Assembly: GCF_900100495.1 (NCBI RefSeq)
Contig: NZ_FNCT01000005.1
Location: forward strand, 220,808-284,807
Reading direction: 5' to 3'
Length of the DNA: 64,000 nucleotides
Source: Pseudomonas benzenivorans
GTDB taxonomy: Bacteria > Pseudomonadota > Gammaproteobacteria > Pseudomonadales > Pseudomonadaceae
The stretch's first letter is position 1, and each line of letters starts with the position of its first letter. Positions 29,531 through 38,906 of the stretch are shown piece after piece. The position numbers and the translations under genes were made by a program. A model generated the notes under the pieces. It was given only the letters and a program-made list of their open reading frames with translations. It was not told where the DNA came from and made no database searches.

Positions 29531-31369
29531 ATGAACCAGGACCAAGGGCTGATCTTCGCCATCCTCGCCGCCACCCTGGGGCTGTTCATCTGGGGGCGCT
29601 GGCGCCACGACATCGTCGCCCTCGGCGCCTTGCTGGCCTGCGTGGTCGCCGGCCTGGTGCCGGACGAGCAGGCCTTCGCCGGTTTCGGCCATCCGGCGGT
29701 GATCACCGTGGCCTGCGTGCTGGTGCTGGGCCACGGGTTGCAGCGCAGCGGCGCGGTGGACGCCCTGGCCCAGCGCATCCTGCCCACCACGGCCGGGCCG
29801 ATGCTCTCGATTGCCGCGCTGACCGGCCTGGGCGCGCTGCTCTCGGCTTTCATGAACAACGTCGGCGCCCTCGCCCTGCTGATGCCGATCGCCTTGCAGA
29901 TCGCCGGCAAGCAGGCGCTGCCGCCGGGCCGCGTGCTGATGCCGCTGGCCTTCGGCACCCTCCTCGGCGGCATGACCACGCTGATCGGCACGCCGCCCAA
30001 CCTGATCGTCTCCAGCTTTCGCGCGCAGAGCGGCGCCGGCCCCTTCGCCATGTTCGACTTCAGCCCGGTCGGGGTCGCGGTGGCCGCCAGCGGCGTGTTG
30101 TTCATCGCCCTGCTCGGCTGGCGCCTGGTGCCCAGGCGCGAGGTGGCCGGCGCCGCCAGCTTCGACACCGGCAGCTACTTCACCGAGGCGCGGGTCAAGG
30201 ACGGCGCCAAGGTGGTGGGCAAGACCCTGGGTGAAGTCGAACAGTTGCTCGACGAAGTCGATGCCCAGGTGGTGGGCATGGTGCACAACAAGTTTCGCGT
30301 GTCTGCGCCCAACCCGCGGCGGGTGCTGCAGGTCGACGATGTGCTGGTGATCGAGGCCGAACCGGAGGCGCTCGGCGCCGTGCTGGGCAACCTGGGCCTG
30401 AAGCTGGAGGCCGACGTACCGCCGCCGGACGAGCTGGAGGCGGATCGCCGGCCCAGCCGCGAGACGCCAACCGCCGAGGACACCGGCAGCGAAAGGAAAG
30501 GCCCGGCAACGGAAAGCAGCGTGCTACAGGAGCTGCTGACCTTGTACGAATCCAGCCTGATCGGCCGCAGCGCCAGCGACACGCGCCTGCGCAGCCGCTA
30601 CGCGATCAACCTGCTGGCGATCTCGCGGCAGGGCCAGCGCTCGGTCAAGCGCCTGCGTTTCACACCGATCCAGCCCGGCGACGTGCTGCTGATGCAGGGC
30701 GCGGCGGCCGATATCGCCGAGTTCGCCGCCGACTATGCCTGCGTGCCCCTGGCCGACCGCGCCATCAGCATCCCCAACCCCGGCCAGGCGACCGTCACGC
30801 TGAGCGTGATGCTGCTGGCGGTGCTGCTCGCCGCCTCCGGCCTGGTCTCGGCGGCGGTGGCCTTCGCCGGTGGCGTGCTGGCGTTCATGCTGCTGCGCGT
30901 GCTGCCGTTGCGCGCGGTGTACGAGGCCATCGACTGGCCGGTGATCGTGCTGCTCGGCGCACTGTTCCCGGTGGCCGGCGCCATGTCCGACAGCGGCGCG
31001 GCCGACCTGCTGGCCCGCCTGCTGATGGAGCACCTGGCCCAGGGCAACCCGGTGCTGGCGCTGACCTTGCTGCTGGTGGTGACCATGACCCTCTCGGACT
31101 TCATGAACAACGCCGCCACCGCCGCGGTGATGTGCCCGATCGCCCTGAGCGCGGCCAGCCAGTTGGGGGTCGAAGCCGATTCGCTGCTGATGGCGGTGGC
31201 GATAGGCGCGTCCTGTTCGTTCCTCACGCCGATCGGCCACCAGAACAACACCCTGATCCTCGGCCCCGGCGGTTTCCGCTTCGGCGACTACTGGCGCCTG
31301 GGCCTGCCGCTGGAAATCCTCGTGCTGCTGGTCAGCGTGCCGCTGCTCCTGCTGGTCTGGCCACTGTGA
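29531..31369 (+). CDS. SLC13-family anion permease with TrkA-C (RCK_C) domains
   Basis: 612 residues. Two transmembrane halves flank a soluble middle part (about 205-430) that holds two TrkA_C-like domains (DAQVVGMVHNKF with DVLVIEAEPEALGAVL, and INLLAISRQGQRSVKRLRF with GDVLLMQG). Each half carries the family's Asn-Asn motif: SAFMNNVGALALLMPIAL and DFMNNAATAAVMCPIAL. Such proteins are Na+-driven transporters of sulfate or dicarboxylates in the inner membrane. The substrate is unknown. The ATG at 29531 starts directly before the first helix. Confidence 0.9.
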   Translation: MNQDQGLIFAILAATLGLFIWGRWRHDIVALGALLACVVAGLVPDEQAFAGFGHPAVITVACVLVLGHGLQRSGAVDALAQRILPTTAGPMLSIAALTGLGALLSAFMNNVGALALLMPIALQIAGKQALPPGRVLMPLAFGTLLGGMTTLIGTPPNLIVSSFRAQSGAGPFAMFDFSPVGVAVAASGVLFIALLGWRLVPRREVAGAASFDTGSYFTEARVKDGAKVVGKTLGEVEQLLDEVDAQVVGMVHNKFRVSAPNPRRVLQVDDVLVIEAEPEALGAVLGNLGLKLEADVPPPDELEADRRPSRETPTAEDTGSERKGPATESSVLQELLTLYESSLIGRSASDTRLRSRYAINLLAISRQGQRSVKRLRFTPIQPGDVLLMQGAAADIAEFAADYACVPLADRAISIPNPGQATVTLSVMLLAVLLAASGLVSAAVAFAGGVLAFMLLRVLPLRAVYEAIDWPVIVLLGALFPVAGAMSDSGAADLLARLLMEHLAQGNPVLALTLLLVVTMTLSDFMNNAATAAVMCPIALSAASQLGVEADSLLMAVAIGASCSFLTPIGHQNNTLILGPGGFRFGDYWRLGLPLEILVLLVSVPLLLLVWPL

Positions 31370-31382
31370 CGATGCTCCGGCC

Positions 31383-32135
31383 TCACGGCAGCGGCTCGTC
31401 GGGCAGCCACTTGCGGTACAGGGCGGCGAAACTGCCATCGCCCTTCATGGCGTCCAGTTCGGCCTGCCAGCGGGCGATCAGGGCCGCGTCGGTCTGCGGC
31501 GAGAAGGCGATGTAGGCGTCGTTGTGCATGAAGCTGTAGAGCAACTGCACTTCGCCGGGGCGGATGCCGCCCTGGGTCAGCAAGGCATTCAGGCTGAGGT
31601 TGTCCAGCACCATCAGCTTGACCCGCCCGCGCTTGAGCATGCGGATCACTTGCAGCGGTCCGGTCACCGGCAAGATATTGACGAAGCCCGCGGCCTGCAG
31701 GTGCTGGTGGCTGTACCAGTCGCGCGGCACGGCGATCGGGCCTAACCGCCGGGCATCGTCCAGGCCGGCGATCCGCAGTCGGGCACTGCGCAGGGCATAG
31801 AACCCGGTGGTGGCGCGCGCCAGCGGGCCGACCCACTGGAACAGCGCCTCGCGCTCGGCGGTACGCATGGTGACGAACAGCCCGGTAGCGGGCCGCACCC
31901 GGGCCTGCTGATAGCCGCGTGCCCAGGGCACCACCTCGATCGACGCGCTCTGCCCGGTGCGGCGCATGATCTCGCGCACCACCTCGGTGGCCAGGCCGGT
32001 CGCCTCGCCGTCCTGGCTGTAGTTGAGCGGCGGATATTCCTCGGTGTACAGGTGCAACGGCTCGGCCTGCAGCGATCCGCACAGACAACAGCTCAGCATC
32101 AGCCAGAACAACCTGCGGTATAGCCTGTCGATCAC
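31383..32135 (-). CDS. Orphan periplasmic solute-binding protein (SBP_bac_3-like)
   Basis: 250 residues with a Sec signal (RLFWLMLSCCLCGSLQA, cleavage about 24), then LHLYTEEYPPLNYS and GLATEVVREIMRRTGQ, which is the start of amino-acid-type binding proteins; C-terminal LDAMKGDGSFAALYRKWLP is also typical. No transport partners are nearby. Start at the GTG 32135 is preferred (AGAGG seven bases upstream); the upstream ATG at 32198 adds a basic stretch without signal-peptide character. Convergent with the SLC13 gene, with 13 bases between the stops. Confidence 0.82.
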   Translation of the reverse strand: MIDRLYRRLFWLMLSCCLCGSLQAEPLHLYTEEYPPLNYSQDGEATGLATEVVREIMRRTGQSASIEVVPWARGYQQARVRPATGLFVTMRTAEREALFQWVGPLARATTGFYALRSARLRIAGLDDARRLGPIAVPRDWYSHQHLQAAGFVNILPVTGPLQVIRMLKRGRVKLMVLDNLSLNALLTQGGIRPGEVQLLYSFMHNDAYIAFSPQTDAALIARWQAELDAMKGDGSFAALYRKWLPDEPLP

Positions 32136-32201
32136 CGGACGCCTCTCATGCAAGCGGTGAGGGGTTGAGCCTAGCCGAGTCAGCGGCCTGAGCACCACGG
32201 C

Positions 32202-32855
32202 TCAGGAAGCCGGGGTCAGGCCGAGGACGATGTCGAAGCGCGCCACCTGCTCGTCCACGGCGGAGCCGGCCAGCGGCACGAAGGACACGATCAGCCGCTC
32301 GCGCGCCCGGGGATCGCGGATCGCGTTGAGCACGCCGTCGCGCTGGTTCAACGGTTCGCCACGGATGTAGCACTGGGTGGCGAAGCGCGGCTGGCCGGGC
32401 AGGGTCACGGCGAAGTGGATATGCGGGGTGCGCCCCGGATAGGGTACCGGGCGGATGGTGCGGAAGCGGTAGCGGCCGTCGCTGGCGGTCTCGAAGCGGC
32501 CGTAGCCCTGGAAATTCGCATCGCGCCGGGCGCGGTCGCCGCCGCGGCTGTGCAGGTAGATGCCGTGGGCGTCGACCTGCCAGATCTCCACCAGCGCGCC
32601 GCGCAATGGCTGGCCGCGGCTATCCAGAATCTGCCCGTGCAGCTGCACCACGCTGCCGCTGGCCGCGCCCGGCTGGTCGCCGACGATCAGCAGGTCGTTG
32701 TCCCGATCCAGCGGCAGCCGATCGGGGTAGAACGGCCCGAGGGTCTGCGCCGGGGTCGCCAGCAGCTCGGCCAGCAGCGCGGGGCTGGCCAGCAGCAAGC
32801 TGCCGCCGGCGAGCCCGGCCAGCAGCCGCCGACGGCCGATGCGTGTCGCGCTCAT
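32202..32855 (-). CDS. Tat-exported intradiol ring-cleavage dioxygenase
   Basis: 217 residues. The Tat signal IGRRRLLAGLAGGSLLLASPALLA is followed by TPAQTLGPFYP and the intradiol dioxygenase fold. Likely Fe(III) ligands are Y100 (HGIYLH), Y139 (VPYPGR), H145 and H147 (TPHIHF), matching the Tyr2-His2 site of protocatechuate 3,4-dioxygenase. Aromatic ring cleavage in bacteria is usually cytoplasmic, so export is notable. No catabolic operon is nearby and the substrate is unknown. Confidence 0.9.
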   Translation of the reverse strand: MSATRIGRRRLLAGLAGGSLLLASPALLAELLATPAQTLGPFYPDRLPLDRDNDLLIVGDQPGAASGSVVQLHGQILDSRGQPLRGALVEIWQVDAHGIYLHSRGGDRARRDANFQGYGRFETASDGRYRFRTIRPVPYPGRTPHIHFAVTLPGQPRFATQCYIRGEPLNQRDGVLNAIRDPRARERLIVSFVPLAGSAVDEQVARFDIVLGLTPAS

Positions 32856-32919
32856 GTCTGCCTCCGCGGGGCGAATGTCGATGCTTACAGCCTAGCTGCC
32901 CGGCGGGCGCCAGGCCGCC

Positions 32920-33315
32920 TCAGTCCTGCGCGTCATGGAAGCGGTGCAGCTGCCGGCGCTGTTTCTTGCTCGGCCGACCATCGGTCTGCATGCCCAGGGC
33001 GCCGGCCTTGCGTTGCGCCGCCGCCAGTTCGCGGCGGGCGACGCTCTCGGCGGTTTCGACATACAGCAGTTGCGCCTCCGGCGCGCCGCGGCGCACCGCC
33101 GACAGCGCCTGGATCACCACGCTGCGCTCGTCGAAACCGCTGCGGATCTGCAGTTCGTCGCCGACCTTCGGCTCCTTGCCCGGCTTGCAGCGCTCGCCAC
33201 GGCAGTGCACCTTGCCGCCCTCGATCGCCGCCTTGGCCAGGGCGCGGGTCTTGAAGAAGCGTGCGGCCCACAGCCACTTGTCCAGGCGCACCTTGTCGTC
33301 GTCTTTGTCGCTCAT
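32920..33315 (-). CDS. hslR: Ribosome-associated heat shock protein Hsp15
   Basis: 131 residues. N-terminal S4 RNA-binding domain (VRLDKWLWAARFFKTRALAKAAIEGGKV) and a basic C-terminal tail (GRPSKKQRRQLHRFHDAQD). Hsp15 binds stalled 50S subunits with nascent chain and helps recycle them after heat stress. It begins the conserved block that continues with rimB-rimK on the opposite strand, divergent across 99 bases. Confidence 0.95.
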   Translation of the reverse strand: MSDKDDDKVRLDKWLWAARFFKTRALAKAAIEGGKVHCRGERCKPGKEPKVGDELQIRSGFDERSVVIQALSAVRRGAPEAQLLYVETAESVARRELAAAQRKAGALGMQTDGRPSKKQRRQLHRFHDAQD

Positions 33316-33414
33316 CGCACTCTCGATCGAAACAGCCGGCTCGGGGGAATTTTGCCAGATGCAGTTGTCACGCGGGGCAACTAGAATGCCGGGAAATCAG
33401 AGAACCCGCCCACC

Positions 33415-33882
33415 TTGAAGACCTTCGACCACCTCAGCGTGATCGGCCTGCGCGAATGGATCAACCTGCCGGAGCTGGGCATGATCGGCCTGCGCGCGAA
33501 GATCGACACCGGCGCCAGCACCTCCTGCCTGCACGCCAGCGACATCCAGCCGTTCCGCCGCGATGGCGCCGACTGGGTGCGTTTCACCGCGCACCTCGGC
33601 ACCCTGGTGCAGCGCCGCCACCGCTGCGAGGCGCCGCTGGTGACGCTGAAGAACATCAAGAGCTCCACCGGCCATGTGCAGAGCCGCTACGTGATCCGCA
33701 CCCGCCTGGCCCTGGGCGACCGCCTGTGGCCGGTGGAGTTCACCCTGACCTGCCGCAAGACCATGCGTTACCGCGTGCTGCTCGGCTCCAAGGCGCTGAT
33801 CGACGGCCAACTGGTGGTCAACCCGGCGCTGACCTACGTGCAAGACAAACCCTCGCTCGCTGACCTTTCCGGTGCCCCATGA
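33415..33882 (+). CDS. rimB: RimB-like retropepsin-type protease
   Basis: 155 residues, cytoplasmic, starting at TTG. It has [15 protein letters not shown] (aspartic-protease-like DTG) and the family end [21 protein letters not shown]. Members are annotated as 'ATP-dependent zinc protease'. In P. fluorescens RimB acts with the glutamate ligase RimK on ribosomal protein S6. Here the stop overlaps the rimK start by four bases (ATGA), which supports that role. A secreted paralogue is encoded at 15022-15522. Because no ATG is in frame nearby, the TTG start is likely but not certain. Confidence 0.88.
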   Translation: MKTFDHLSVIGLREWINLPELGMIGLRAKIDTGASTSCLHASDIQPFRRDGADWVRFTAHLGTLVQRRHRCEAPLVTLKNIKSSTGHVQSRYVIRTRLALGDRLWPVEFTLTCRKTMRYRVLLGSKALIDGQLVVNPALTYVQDKPSLADLSGAP

Positions 33883-34784
33883 AAATCGCCGTGCTGTCGC
33901 GCAATCCGCGCCTGTATTCCACTCGTCGCCTGGTCGAAGCCGGGCAGCAGCGCGGCCATGAGATGGTGGTGATCGACACCCTGCGCGCCTACATGAACAT
34001 CGCCAGCCACAAGCCGCAGATCCACTACCGCGGCAAGCCGCTGGAGGGCTTCGATGCGGTGATCCCGCGGATCGGCGCCTCGGTGACCTTCTATGGCTGC
34101 GCGGTGCTGCGCCAATTCGAGATGATGGGGGTGTTCCCGCTCAACGAGTCGGTGGCCATCGCCCGCTCGCGCGACAAGCTGCGCTCGCTGCAGCTGCTCT
34201 CGCGGCGCGGCATCGGCCTGCCGGTGACCGGCTTCGCCCACTCCCCCGACGACATTCCCGACCTGATCCAGATGGTCGACGGCGCGCCGCTGGTGATCAA
34301 GGTGCTGGAAGGCACCCAGGGCATCGGCGTGGTGCTGTGCGAGACGCAACAGGCCGCCGAGTCGGTGATCGAGGCCTTCATGGGCCTCAAGCAGGACATC
34401 ATGGTCCAGGAATACATCAAGGAAGCCGGCGGTGCGGACATCCGCTGCTTCGTGGTCGGCGACAAGGTGATCGCCTCGATGAAGCGCCAGGCCAGGCCCG
34501 GCGAGTTCCGTTCCAACCTGCACCGCGGCGGTACCGCCAGCCTGATCAAGATCACCCCGGAGGAGCGCATGACGGCGATCCGCGCGGCCAAGGTGATGGG
34601 CCTGTCGGTCGCCGGGGTGGACATCCTGCGCTCCCACCACGGTCCGCTGGTGATGGAGGTGAACTCCTCGCCCGGCCTGGAGGGCATCGAGGTCACCACC
34701 GGGCAGGACGTCGCCGGCCTGGTCATACAGTATCTGGAGAAGAACGGCGGGCCGAACCTGACGCGGACCAAGGGCAAGGGCTGA
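33879..34784 (+). CDS. rimK: Ribosomal protein S6 glutamate ligase RimK
   Basis: 301 residues, full length for the family. ATP-grasp ligase that adds glutamate residues to the C-terminus of ribosomal protein S6. Visible are [20 protein letters not shown], the nucleotide lid region [17 protein letters not shown], the [19 protein letters not shown] core and the metal-binding end [15 protein letters not shown]. Coupled to rimB by an ATGA overlap. A repeat and a c-di-GMP enzyme gene lie convergently downstream. Confidence 0.96.
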   Translation: MKIAVLSRNPRLYSTRRLVEAGQQRGHEMVVIDTLRAYMNIASHKPQIHYRGKPLEGFDAVIPRIGASVTFYGCAVLRQFEMMGVFPLNESVAIARSRDKLRSLQLLSRRGIGLPVTGFAHSPDDIPDLIQMVDGAPLVIKVLEGTQGIGVVLCETQQAAESVIEAFMGLKQDIMVQEYIKEAGGADIRCFVVGDKVIASMKRQARPGEFRSNLHRGGTASLIKITPEERMTAIRAAKVMGLSVAGVDILRSHHGPLVMEVNSSPGLEGIEVTTGQDVAGLVIQYLEKNGGPNLTRTKGKG

Positions 34785-34830
34785 GGCAGCAATCGCCCCC
34801 TATTGATCCGCCCATTATTGCCTTGATTTC

Positions 34831-34947
34831 CGTAGGGGGGGTTAGGCCGCAGGCCGTAACCCGCCGACCGGCCCGCAGGGCCGGCCACGGGGACTCCTGA
34901 CGACATCCATGGTGGGTTACGCCGCTACGCGGCTAACCCACCCTACG
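34831..34947. repeat. GTAGGG..TTAG palindromic element between convergent genes
   Basis: About 117 bases. Left end CGTAGGGGGGGTTAGGCCG (34831-34849), right end CGGCTAACCCACCCTACG (34930-34947), imperfect terminal inverted repeats of the family also found at 40242-40341. The right end stops one base before the TAG stop codon of the GGDEF-EAL gene. Its strong dyads could serve as a two-way terminator between rimK and that gene. Confidence 0.7.
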
Positions 34948-34948
34948 A

Positions 34949-37900
34949 CTACGAAATAACCGCCGCGCCGGGCTCGACCGGCAGGCGTCGGGCCATCCAG
35001 CAGAGAAAATCCGCCTCGGCCAGCGGCCGGCCGAGATGGTAGCCCTGCCCCAGGGAGCAGCCGTGCTCGCGCAGCAGGTCCAGCTGCAGCTGGTTCTCGA
35101 TGCCTTCGGCGACGCACTCCAGGCCGAGGTTGTGGGCGATCATCAGGATGGTCTGCACCAGCATCAGGCCGCTGCTGTCGCCGTCCAGGTCGCCGGTGAA
35201 GCTGCGGTCGATCTTCAGCCGGTCCAGCGGCAGGCGCTTGAGGTAGGTCAGCGAGGAATAGCCGGTACCGAAATCGTCGATGGCGAAGCGCACGCCGAGG
35301 GCCTTGAGCGCCTGCATGTTGGCGATGCACTGCTCGACATCTTCGAGCAGCACGCCTTCGGTAATTTCCAACTCCAGCGCGGCGGCCGGCAGCTGGTGGC
35401 GCTGCAGGCAGGCGCGGATGCGCTCGACACAGCCGGCCTGGCGCAGCTCGCGCGGGCTGAGGTTGACCGCCAGGACCACCTGCGGCCATTGCGGCAACCA
35501 GCGCGCCAGGGCCGCGCAGGCCTGTTCCAGGACCCAGTGGCCGATCTCCTGGATCAAGCCGGTTTCTTCGGCCAGGGCGATGAACTGGCCGGGCAGGATC
35601 TCGCCCCGCTCGGGGTGCAGCCAACGCAGCAGCACCTCGGCGCCGGCAACGCGCCCGCTGGCCAGCGCCACCTGCGGCTGGAACACCAGGTGCAGTTGGC
35701 CGCGGGCGATCGCCTGGCTCAGCTCGCTCTGCAACTGCAGGCGCTGGTCGATGGCAGTTTGCATCTGCGGGGCGAAGAAATGCAGGGCATTGCGCCCGGC
35801 GTGCTTGGCCCGGTACATGGCGGTATCCGCCTGCTTCAGCACATCGGCGGCGACCTGGGCGCCGAACGGATGCAGGGCGATGCCGATGCTGGCGCTGATC
35901 GACAGCTCGTGGCCGTCGACCCGGCAACTGCCCCTGAGGCCTTTCAGCAGCTTGTCCGCGGCCACCGCGGCGTGTTCGGCGGCGATCTCCGGATTGCTGT
36001 CGAGGGCCTCGAGCAGCACCACGAACTCGTCGCCGCCCATCCGCGCCAGGGTGTCCTCGGCGCGCAACTCCCTGGCCAGACGGGCCGAGACTTCGCGCAG
36101 CAGGCCGTCGCCGACCAGATGGCCGAGGCTGTCGTTGACCGTCTTGAAGTGGTCCAGGTCGATGAACAGCAGCGCCCCCAGGCTGCCCTCGCGCGCTTCG
36201 CGGTCCATCGCATGCTGCAGGCGGTCGAGCAGCAGGCGGCGGTTGGGCAGCCCGGTCAGCTCGTCGCTGTAGGCCAGCCGCTCGATCTCGCGCTGGTAGC
36301 GCTGACGCTCGGAGATGTCGGTGACGCTGCCGCGGATCAGCAGCTCATCGCCCGGCATGCGCACCAGGCGCACTTCGCAGGGGATCAGGCGGCCGCCGCT
36401 GTCGCGGTGCAACCAGTCGAACACCGGCACCTCGCCGGCTATCGCCTGCTTCAGGTAGACCTTGCCGATCTCCGCGGTGGCCTGGCCGTTGGCCTGGCGG
36501 GCCGGGCTCAGGTCGAGCACGCTCTTGCCCAGCAGTTCGTCGCGCTTGCAGCGAAACAGGCGCAGGGCGTTGTCGTTGAAATCGACCATGCCGCCGTGCG
36601 GGGTGAACAGCATGATCGCTTCCGGGGCGTGTTCGACGATGGTGCGGTAGCGCGCCTCGGCCTCGCGGCGGGCGCTGGTGTCCTCGACCAGCAGCAGGAA
36701 CCTGCTGACCCGGCCGTTGGCGTGGCGCACCGCGCGCAGGCTCACGCGGGTATGCACCAGCGAGCCGTCCGGGCGGAGGAAGCGCTTGTCCATCTCGTAG
36801 CCTTCGCGCGCGCCGCTGAGCACCTCATCCAGCAGCAGCTGCTCGGCGGCCAGGTCATCCGCCTGGGAGATCCCCGCCCAACTGCAGGCCTGCAGCTGCT
36901 CGCGGGAGCGGCCGAGGATGCTGCACAACTTGAAGTTGACCTCCTCCCAGCCGTAGCTCGGGTTGGTCAGCGCCATGCCGATCAGCGGCGCCTCGAAGAA
37001 CAGCCGCAGACGTTCGTCGCGCTCGCCCAGCTGCTGCTCGGCACGCTTGCGCGCGCTGATGTCCTGGAGCGCGCCGTAGACCCGCACCAGTTGCGCGCCG
37101 TCGCGCTCGCCCATCCCCTTGGCGCGCACCCAGCGGCTCTTGCCCTTGGCGGTGAGCAGGCGGAGCTCGATATCGAACTGCTCGCGCCCGGCGAGCAGCT
37201 GCTTGAGGGTTGCCTCGGCCAGCTCCCGGCCGTCGGCGTCCAGGTAGCCGAGCGCCTCCTCGAAGGCCGGCGCCTCGCCGTAGGGATCCAGTTCGTAGAT
37301 GCGAAAGCAGCCGGCGCTCCAGTACATGCTGTAGTCGGCCAGGTTGAGCACCCAGCCGCCGAGATCGGCGATGTGCTCGGTCTGGCTGAACAGGTGGCTC
37401 TGCCGCAGCAGCTCTTCGCGCTGCGCCGCGACTTGCGCGGCCAGCCGCTCGCGGGCGCTGACGTCGTGTTGCAGGGCGACGAAATGGCTGAGGCCTTGCG
37501 CATCATGCATCGGCGCGAGGATCAGCTCGTTCCAGAACAACTGGCCGTCCTTGCGGTAGTTGCGCAGCACCACCTGGCACGCGCTGCCCTGGCGCTGGGC
37601 CTGCTGCAGGCGCGCCAGTTCCTGTTGCTGGCGGTCCTCGCGCAGCAGGAAGCGGCAATTGCGGCCGAGACTCTCGGCACGGCTGTAGCCGGTGATCCGC
37701 TCGAACGCCGGGTTGCAGTAGATCAGCGGCAGGTCGGGCTGGCGCGCGTCGGCGATGGTCACCCCCAACGGGCTGGCTTCCAGGGCCAGGTTGGCCAGCG
37801 CCAGTTGTTGCTGCATCTGCGCGCTGCGCCCGAGAGCCAGACGCAGGTCGCTCAGGCTGCGGCCGACCAGCAGGGTGGCGAGCATGAACAGCAAGACGCT

Positions 37901-38743
37901 GAGGTGCAGCTCCAGGCGCTGCGGGTCGAGCCAGCTGGCGACATCGCCCAGCCCGCGCAGCAACGGCAGGGCGAGCACCATCAACACCGACAGGGCCGCG
38001 CCGCAGAGCGCCCCGGGAAATCCCCAGATCAGTGCCAGGCCGAGCATCACCACGCCGATCAACGGCAGTTTCAGGGTCAGCGGCAGCGGGATCAGCACGC
38101 CGGGCAGGCCCAGCAGCAACAGCAGCAACAGCGGCCAGGGCGGCAAGCGGCGCAGGACCGCCGGCACCCATTCGTCGCCCTCGGCCGCCCCCGGCCGCAA
38201 CCAGCCACGCCGGCGCAAGCCGGGGCTGAGGTAGCTCAGCAGCGGAATGGCGATCACCAGGGCGGTCAGGCTGTTGGCCAGCCACAGGGTCACGCTGGCC
38301 AGGGCCCAGTCGCGCGCCAGCAGGTGGCCGCCGAGCCAGAGATTGGCCTGCACGCCCAGGGCCAGCAGGGTCGCCGGCAGCAGCACGCCGAGCAGCATGA
38401 AGCGCAGCAGGTGGTTGAGATCGGGCAGGGCCACGTCGAATGCCTGCCAGCGCAGCGACAGCCAGGCCAGGCCGACGCCGAGGGTTTCCGGCAGCGCATG
38501 GAGCGGCGCCCAGCGCCAGTCCAGGTCCCACAGCGGGACACTCAGCAGCGCATTGAGGTACAGCGCCAGCAGGACCCGCGGCCCCCACCACAGGCAGAGC
38601 ACCAGGCCCAGGGCGAACGGCACGTACCAGACCGCCGCCCCGTCGCTGAAGCGGGTTGCCAGGGAAAGCCAGGTGGCCATGTGCAACAGCGGCAGCGGCA
38701 GCCACCAAGTCCACAACGGCAGGCGGTCGTGAGCGGCGGGCAT
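34949..38743 (-). CDS. MASE1-PAS-GGDEF-EAL c-di-GMP turnover protein
   Basis: 1264 residues, plan like E. coli YegE. The N-terminal ~300 residues form a multi-helix MASE1-type membrane sensor. Several PAS/PAC units follow (about 315-790; for example NLALEASPLGVTIADA and RTIVEHAPEAIMLFTP). The GGDEF domain has an intact GGDEF motif at 903-907 and an RAED inhibitory site five residues before it. The EAL domain starts near E1036 (AEVLLRWLHP, EVL in place of EAL) and keeps NLSPRE, LEITEG and the DDFGTG loop. Both cyclase and phosphodiesterase activities are therefore possible. It acts at the inner membrane. Convergent with rimBK. Confidence 0.93.
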   Translation of the reverse strand: MPAAHDRLPLWTWWLPLPLLHMATWLSLATRFSDGAAVWYVPFALGLVLCLWWGPRVLLALYLNALLSVPLWDLDWRWAPLHALPETLGVGLAWLSLRWQAFDVALPDLNHLLRFMLLGVLLPATLLALGVQANLWLGGHLLARDWALASVTLWLANSLTALVIAIPLLSYLSPGLRRRGWLRPGAAEGDEWVPAVLRRLPPWPLLLLLLLGLPGVLIPLPLTLKLPLIGVVMLGLALIWGFPGALCGAALSVLMVLALPLLRGLGDVASWLDPQRLELHLSVLLFMLATLLVGRSLSDLRLALGRSAQMQQQLALANLALEASPLGVTIADARQPDLPLIYCNPAFERITGYSRAESLGRNCRFLLREDRQQQELARLQQAQRQGSACQVVLRNYRKDGQLFWNELILAPMHDAQGLSHFVALQHDVSARERLAAQVAAQREELLRQSHLFSQTEHIADLGGWVLNLADYSMYWSAGCFRIYELDPYGEAPAFEEALGYLDADGRELAEATLKQLLAGREQFDIELRLLTAKGKSRWVRAKGMGERDGAQLVRVYGALQDISARKRAEQQLGERDERLRLFFEAPLIGMALTNPSYGWEEVNFKLCSILGRSREQLQACSWAGISQADDLAAEQLLLDEVLSGAREGYEMDKRFLRPDGSLVHTRVSLRAVRHANGRVSRFLLLVEDTSARREAEARYRTIVEHAPEAIMLFTPHGGMVDFNDNALRLFRCKRDELLGKSVLDLSPARQANGQATAEIGKVYLKQAIAGEVPVFDWLHRDSGGRLIPCEVRLVRMPGDELLIRGSVTDISERQRYQREIERLAYSDELTGLPNRRLLLDRLQHAMDREAREGSLGALLFIDLDHFKTVNDSLGHLVGDGLLREVSARLARELRAEDTLARMGGDEFVVLLEALDSNPEIAAEHAAVAADKLLKGLRGSCRVDGHELSISASIGIALHPFGAQVAADVLKQADTAMYRAKHAGRNALHFFAPQMQTAIDQRLQLQSELSQAIARGQLHLVFQPQVALASGRVAGAEVLLRWLHPERGEILPGQFIALAEETGLIQEIGHWVLEQACAALARWLPQWPQVVLAVNLSPRELRQAGCVERIRACLQRHQLPAAALELEITEGVLLEDVEQCIANMQALKALGVRFAIDDFGTGYSSLTYLKRLPLDRLKIDRSFTGDLDGDSSGLMLVQTILMIAHNLGLECVAEGIENQLQLDLLREHGCSLGQGYHLGRPLAEADFLCWMARRLPVEPGAAVIS

Positions 38744-38906
38744 GCGGACCTCATGTCATCGCGCTGAATCAGCATAGTTCAGCACAACAGTGCCAAATCA
38801 CTGGCCATTTGACTACGCGACGAACGCCACAAGGGCAAGGCGCGCGACCGCCAAGGGACGCTCCAGCGGATAGACGGCCGACCGCAGGCGCCGAGCGGTT
38901 GCGCAA

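Noticed and set aside
35036..38767. 1243-codon open frame on the + strand opposite the GGDEF-EAL gene
   Set aside because: It is the antisense shadow of the minus-strand gene; its translation is rich in Q, A, G and R with no domain, while the minus strand shows intact GGDEF, RAED and DDFGTG motifs.
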